This document shows, piece after piece, positions 61,194 through 64,000 of a stretch of DNA of 64,000 nt. The stretch spans positions 186,001 through 250,000 of the forward strand of contig NZ_BDCJ01000002.1 in NCBI RefSeq assembly GCF_001613445.1, written 5' to 3'. Position numbers and translations under genes: made by a program. The first letter of the stretch is position 1. The number at the start of each line of letters is the position of its first letter. The DNA comes from Nocardia grenadensis NBRC 108939 (GTDB lineage: Bacteria; Actinomycetota; Actinomycetes; Mycobacteriales; Mycobacteriaceae). The notes under the pieces are model-generated. The model was not told the DNA's origin, made no database searches, and saw only the letters and a list, made by a program, of their open reading frames with translations.

Positions 61194-61369
61194 TTCTGTG
61201 TCTTCGACCCTACGGCCTCCGGCAGCCGCGATAAGAGGGGCGGATGCGACAGGAAACGCTCTGTTTGCGACACCGCGCAGGTGATCGGAGTGCGCGCCCG
61301 CTCAAAATTTCTCCGGTGATAGGGACCGTCCGGTTTTCGATCGAGCTGTCCAAACCGTATCCTCCGGGC

Positions 61370-62344
61370 GTGGACGTCGGAATTCTCGTGGTGGACGGTG
61401 TGGCCGATCTCGGTCTGGGCGCACTGCTCGGTACGTTCGGTACGGCCAACGCACTGCGCAAGGAGTTGCGGAATCCGCCGCCTCCTTGGAATATTCGCAC
61501 GGTGTCGCAGGGCTCCTCGGTGCGTTCGGGGAGCGGAAATCTGGTGCCGACCACCCCGCTGGGGGAGATCCCGGCGCGGCTGGACACGCTGGCGGTGGCG
61601 GCGGTGGACATTCTCGAACCCGAGCCCTTGGTGGAGCTGGTCACCGATGCGGAACACACACGGGTCCTGGAGCACATCCGGGGGGCGCGGGCGGAGGGAG
61701 TGCATCTGGCCGCCGCCTGCACCGCGACCTTCTTCCTGGCCGAATCCGGGGTGCTCGACGACTCCCCGGCGACGACCAGCTGGTGGCTGGGCGCCTGTTT
61801 CCGCGGGCGCTATCCCCGGGTTCAGCTGGACGAGAGCTGCATCGTCTGTCACGGGGACGGGATCACCACCGCGGGTGCCTCGCTCTCACATATGGATATG
61901 GCGCTGTCGCTGATCTACCGGACCAGTCCGGAGCTCGCGGAACGCGCCATGCGATACCTCGCCGTGGGGCCGCGGGCCAGTCAGACGCCCTACGCGATAC
62001 CCGAAGTGATGGCCCGCGGTAGTTCGCTGATCGCCGGCTACGAACGCTGGGTGCGCGACCATCTCTCGGAACAGTTCCTGATCGCCACCGCCGCGCGTGA
62101 ACTCGGTGTCACCGAACGCAGCCTGCAACGCGCGACCCGCGCCGCGCTCGGGATGTCACCGAAGGATTTCGCCGACGATATCCGGCTCGACCGGGCGACT
62201 CACCTGCTACGCTCCGGCGGTCTCACCGTGGGCGCGGTCGCGCGCGAGGTCGGATACGTCAATGCCAGCGCGTTGCGTGCCCTCGCCCGCCGCCGGCGCG
62301 GCCAGTCCCTGGCCGAGATCCGCGCCCACCGCCTCCCCTGGTAG
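61370..62344 (+). CDS. GlxA-type AraC-family transcriptional regulator
   Basis: A 324-residue activator-type protein. Residues 1 to about 175 are a DJ-1/PfpI-like domain (VGILVVDGVADLGLGALLGT, then the elbow HLAAACTATFFLAESG with its Cys). Residues about 215-320 form two AraC helix-turn-helix motifs (TAARELGVTERSLQRATRAA; VGAVAREVGYVNASALRALA). TATCCT at 61358-61363 lies 6 nt before GTG 61370, supporting a leaderless start; the frame is open back to ATG 61244. Such regulators often control amine, betaine or aldehyde catabolism. Its target is not evident in the window. Confidence 0.88.
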   Translation: MDVGILVVDGVADLGLGALLGTFGTANALRKELRNPPPPWNIRTVSQGSSVRSGSGNLVPTTPLGEIPARLDTLAVAAVDILEPEPLVELVTDAEHTRVLEHIRGARAEGVHLAAACTATFFLAESGVLDDSPATTSWWLGACFRGRYPRVQLDESCIVCHGDGITTAGASLSHMDMALSLIYRTSPELAERAMRYLAVGPRASQTPYAIPEVMARGSSLIAGYERWVRDHLSEQFLIATAARELGVTERSLQRATRAALGMSPKDFADDIRLDRATHLLRSGGLTVGAVAREVGYVNASALRALARRRRGQSLAEIRAHRLPW

Positions 62345-62399
62345 GTGCGGTCTGTCCGGTTCCGGTGGCGGCGAACGAGGTGATCCCTACACTGTCCGC

Positions 62400-62732
62400 A
62401 TGTCTGTTCGACGGCTGACCGCCGCCTTCCTGCTCGGTGCTGCCGCGTCGCTGGGGATTTCGGCCTGCACCGCGACGGGACCGGGAGCGCGGAGCGAATG
62501 CGACGTCAGCGGCTGCACCGTGAGGTTCGAGCGGGGGGTACAGGCGAAGATCAGCGTGCTCGGTGTGGATACCGAACTCACCTCCGTACAGGGCGATCTC
62601 GTCACCCTGTCGGTGGCGGGCCGGCCGGTCACCGTGCCCATGGGAGAGTCCGGTTCGGTGCAGGGCCTGAACCTGGCGGTGCAGGAGATCACCCAGGACA
62701 CGGTCGTGGTGCGGCTCGCCACCGGCCTGTGA
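62400..62732 (+). CDS. Small lipoprotein
   Basis: A 110-residue exported protein. The signal peptide VRRLTAAFLLGAAASLG is followed by the lipobox L-G-I-S-A-C with lipidated Cys23. The mature part has two further Cys (SECDVSGC) that could form a disulfide and a beta-rich domain (VRFERGVQAKISVLGVDTEL; VTLSVAGRPVTVPMGESG). No family is recognised; small lipoproteins of this kind are common in nocardiae. It is 55 bp downstream of the GlxA gene. Confidence 0.75.
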   Translation: MSVRRLTAAFLLGAAASLGISACTATGPGARSECDVSGCTVRFERGVQAKISVLGVDTELTSVQGDLVTLSVAGRPVTVPMGESGSVQGLNLAVQEITQDTVVVRLATGL

Positions 62733-62753
62733 GCTCTCCCCCGTCGTGTGAGA

Positions 62754-64000
62754 TCAGCGGGGCTCGGGCGCCCGCCGCTCCGCCCAGTGGGGTTCGGCGC
62801 GACCGTACCCCGGCGCCGGGAACGGGTAGTCCGGGTATTCGGCCAGGGCCGGCGCCGCACTGACGACCTGTCCATGGGTGACGGTGCTCCCTGGACCGGG
62901 TACCGCCGGCGCCGCATGGTCGGGTGTGCGGCCTCGTTCCGAGAGCAACCAGGTCGCGGTGCGGGCCAGCGACACCCGCACATCCCGGCCGCGGCCGTCG
63001 CTCGCACGGGCGGCGAGCGCGTCGACGATACCGGCCGCGAGCAGGTAGCCGGAGGCGTGGTCGAGTGCCTGCGCGGGGAGCGCCCCGGGCACTGCGGACG
63101 CCCCCTCGATCACGGCGATTCCGGTGGCGGCCTGCACGATGCTGTCGAACCCACGCCGGCCCGCCCACGGCCCGGTGAACCCCCAGGCACTCACCCGGGC
63201 GTGTACGAGCCCCGGCCGTCCGGCGAGACCGAGCCTTTCCAGCGCGCCCGGGCGGTACCCGGTCACCAGAACGTCGGCCGAGTCCAGCAGCGACTCCCAG
63301 GCCGCGGAGCCCGACCGCAGGTCCAGCAGGGTCGAGTGTTTGCCCTGGCAGGTGTCGGTGTACTGCCAGGAGATCTCCGGCAGGCCCGGCGGGTCGGCCC
63401 GCAAGACTTCGGCCCCCAGCAGCGCCAGCGCCCGGGTGGCCACCGGCCCGGCGATCACCCGGGTCAGATCCAGTACTCGTACGCCTTGTAGTGGCTGATA
63501 CGGAGTCCCCGGTAGCGGCGGCGTATACCGGCGCCGGTCACCGCGTTCCACCAGCGCGACCAGCGGACCGGCCCCGGCGGCAGCGGCCTGCGGTCCGGCC
63601 CGCCACTGTGCTTCGTCGCGTACCCGGACCACGATGGCGCCCCGAGCCGCGGCCAGCTCTTCCAGATCGGCGGCACGGATCATGGCCATCTGGGCCTCGG
63701 CGAGTTCCCGCGGCGCGTCGGTGGGGAGTTCGAGGGCCGACAGCAGCCGGGCGCGGTGATGCGGATAGTTGGCGTGGGTGCGTACCCAGCCGTCGAATGT
63801 GGGAAAGAAACCGGACAGGTCGGCGAACCCCTCGACGGGGGCACCGGCGATCCGCAGCAGCCGGTCACTGGCGAAGGACGCCGCGATACGTTCGGGATTC
63901 AGTCGGTGCCGGATCGGCGTGGTCGCGGTGGCCTGCCGGTACCGATCGGCGGCCGCGACGAACGCCTGGACCGATCCCGCGGCCAGCCCCCACACCGGCA
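62754..64000 (-). CDS. CaiB/BaiF family CoA transferase, N-terminus beyond window
   Basis: The C-terminal 415 residues of a family III CoA transferase; the start lies past the right edge. The catalytic region is represented by GVRVLDLTRVIAGPVATRAL, then EVLRADPPGLPE, CQGKHSTLLDLRS, ADVLVTGYRPGALERLGLAG and WGFTGPWAGRRGFDSIVQAA. Before it, VEGFADLSGFFPTFDGWVRT and NYPHHRARLLSALELP indicate a two-domain member in which a separate N-terminal CaiB half precedes this one. It moves CoA between acyl donors in carnitine-, terpene- or steroid-acid catabolism. A broken relative lies at 48966-49169. Confidence 0.9.
   Translation of the reverse strand, partial: PVWGLAAGSVQAFVAAADRYRQATATTPIRHRLNPERIAASFASDRLLRIAGAPVEGFADLSGFFPTFDGWVRTHANYPHHRARLLSALELPTDAPRELAEAQMAMIRAADLEELAAARGAIVVRVRDEAQWRAGPQAAAAGAGPLVALVERGDRRRYTPPLPGTPYQPLQGVRVLDLTRVIAGPVATRALALLGAEVLRADPPGLPEISWQYTDTCQGKHSTLLDLRSGSAAWESLLDSADVLVTGYRPGALERLGLAGRPGLVHARVSAWGFTGPWAGRRGFDSIVQAATGIAVIEGASAVPGALPAQALDHASGYLLAAGIVDALAARASDGRGRDVRVSLARTATWLLSERGRTPDHAAPAVPGPGSTVTHGQVVSAAPALAEYPDYPFPAPGYGRAEPHWAERRAPEPR

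Noticed and set aside
1..64000. tRNA, rRNA, CRISPR array or intact IS
   Set aside because: No cloverleaf-like sequence, regular direct repeats or complete transposase gene was found on reading both strands.

Overview
The window is about 64 kb of very GC-rich actinobacterial chromosome. Several features point to a mycolic-acid-type actinomycete, most likely Nocardia or a close Rhodococcus-like relative: a mycofactocin-coupled SDR, a very long CtpI-type P-ATPase, a tandem-domain FadE34-like acyl-CoA dehydrogenase, a DUF574 methyltransferase, a Ddn-type F420 reductase, MpaB-family oxygenase, many TetR regulators with divergent oxidoreductase genes, and several starts that look leaderless. The genus is inferred, not proven. 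No rRNA, tRNA, CRISPR array, prophage or intact insertion sequence was seen.

Layout. 1-3.7 kb: a leftward four-gene oxidation operon (ferritin-like hydrolase, ferredoxin reductase, SRPBCC protein, flavin monooxygenase) facing a TetR gene across a duplicated operator. 3.8-7.8 kb: broken genes (a monooxygenase/ABC-binding-protein chimera, an ECF41 sigma factor and its CMD partner) around an orphan ABC ATPase and an SDR/TetR pair. 7.8-11.6 kb: an aminoacyl-phospholipid-synthase-like membrane protein coupled to a membrane-anchored esterase. 11.8-16.3 kb: a transposase-HTH coiled-coil protein, a VOC protein, gluconokinase preceded by a zwf tail, two small unknowns and a secreted lipase. 16.6-22.7 kb: a Baeyer-Villiger-type monooxygenase with TetR, an alpha/beta hydrolase, and a second TetR facing an FAD monooxygenase and its unknown partner. 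22.7-25.9 kb: a two-gene redox signalling unit (cNMP-domain histidine kinase plus receiver/thioredoxin-reductase fusion). 26-34 kb: lysA, a stress PRC-barrel/DUF2382 gene with a SigF-type promoter, a DUF4240 gene and ctpI. 34-41 kb: an SDR-DUF2867 fusion, a YcaQ/AlkX-like glycosylase, a TerD-nuclease fusion, a zinc dehydrogenase and a TauE/SafE permease. 41-52 kb: MaoC, mycofactocin SDR, CysQ, P450, methyltransferase, TesB, an SDR, Ddn and MpaB families, with many gene remnants. 52.8-64 kb: the tandem acyl-CoA dehydrogenase, broken nitronate monooxygenase and esterase genes, a GH3 glycosidase, a RibD-like reductase, a transglycosylase, a GlxA regulator, a lipoprotein and a CoA transferase running off the end.

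How it fits together. Much of the window looks like peripheral catabolism of ketones, alicyclic or steroid-like compounds and acyl-CoAs: BVMO-type monooxygenases, P450, SDRs, MaoC, TesB, FadE34-like dehydrogenase and CaiB, controlled by local TetR repressors. About a dozen remnants keep only the 5' or 3' end of a recognisable gene, so the segment appears to have been shaped by repeated deletions. The least described items are the receiver-TrxR/histidine-kinase pair, the TerD fusion with a PD-(D/E)XK-like nuclease, and the transposase-HTH coiled-coil protein.
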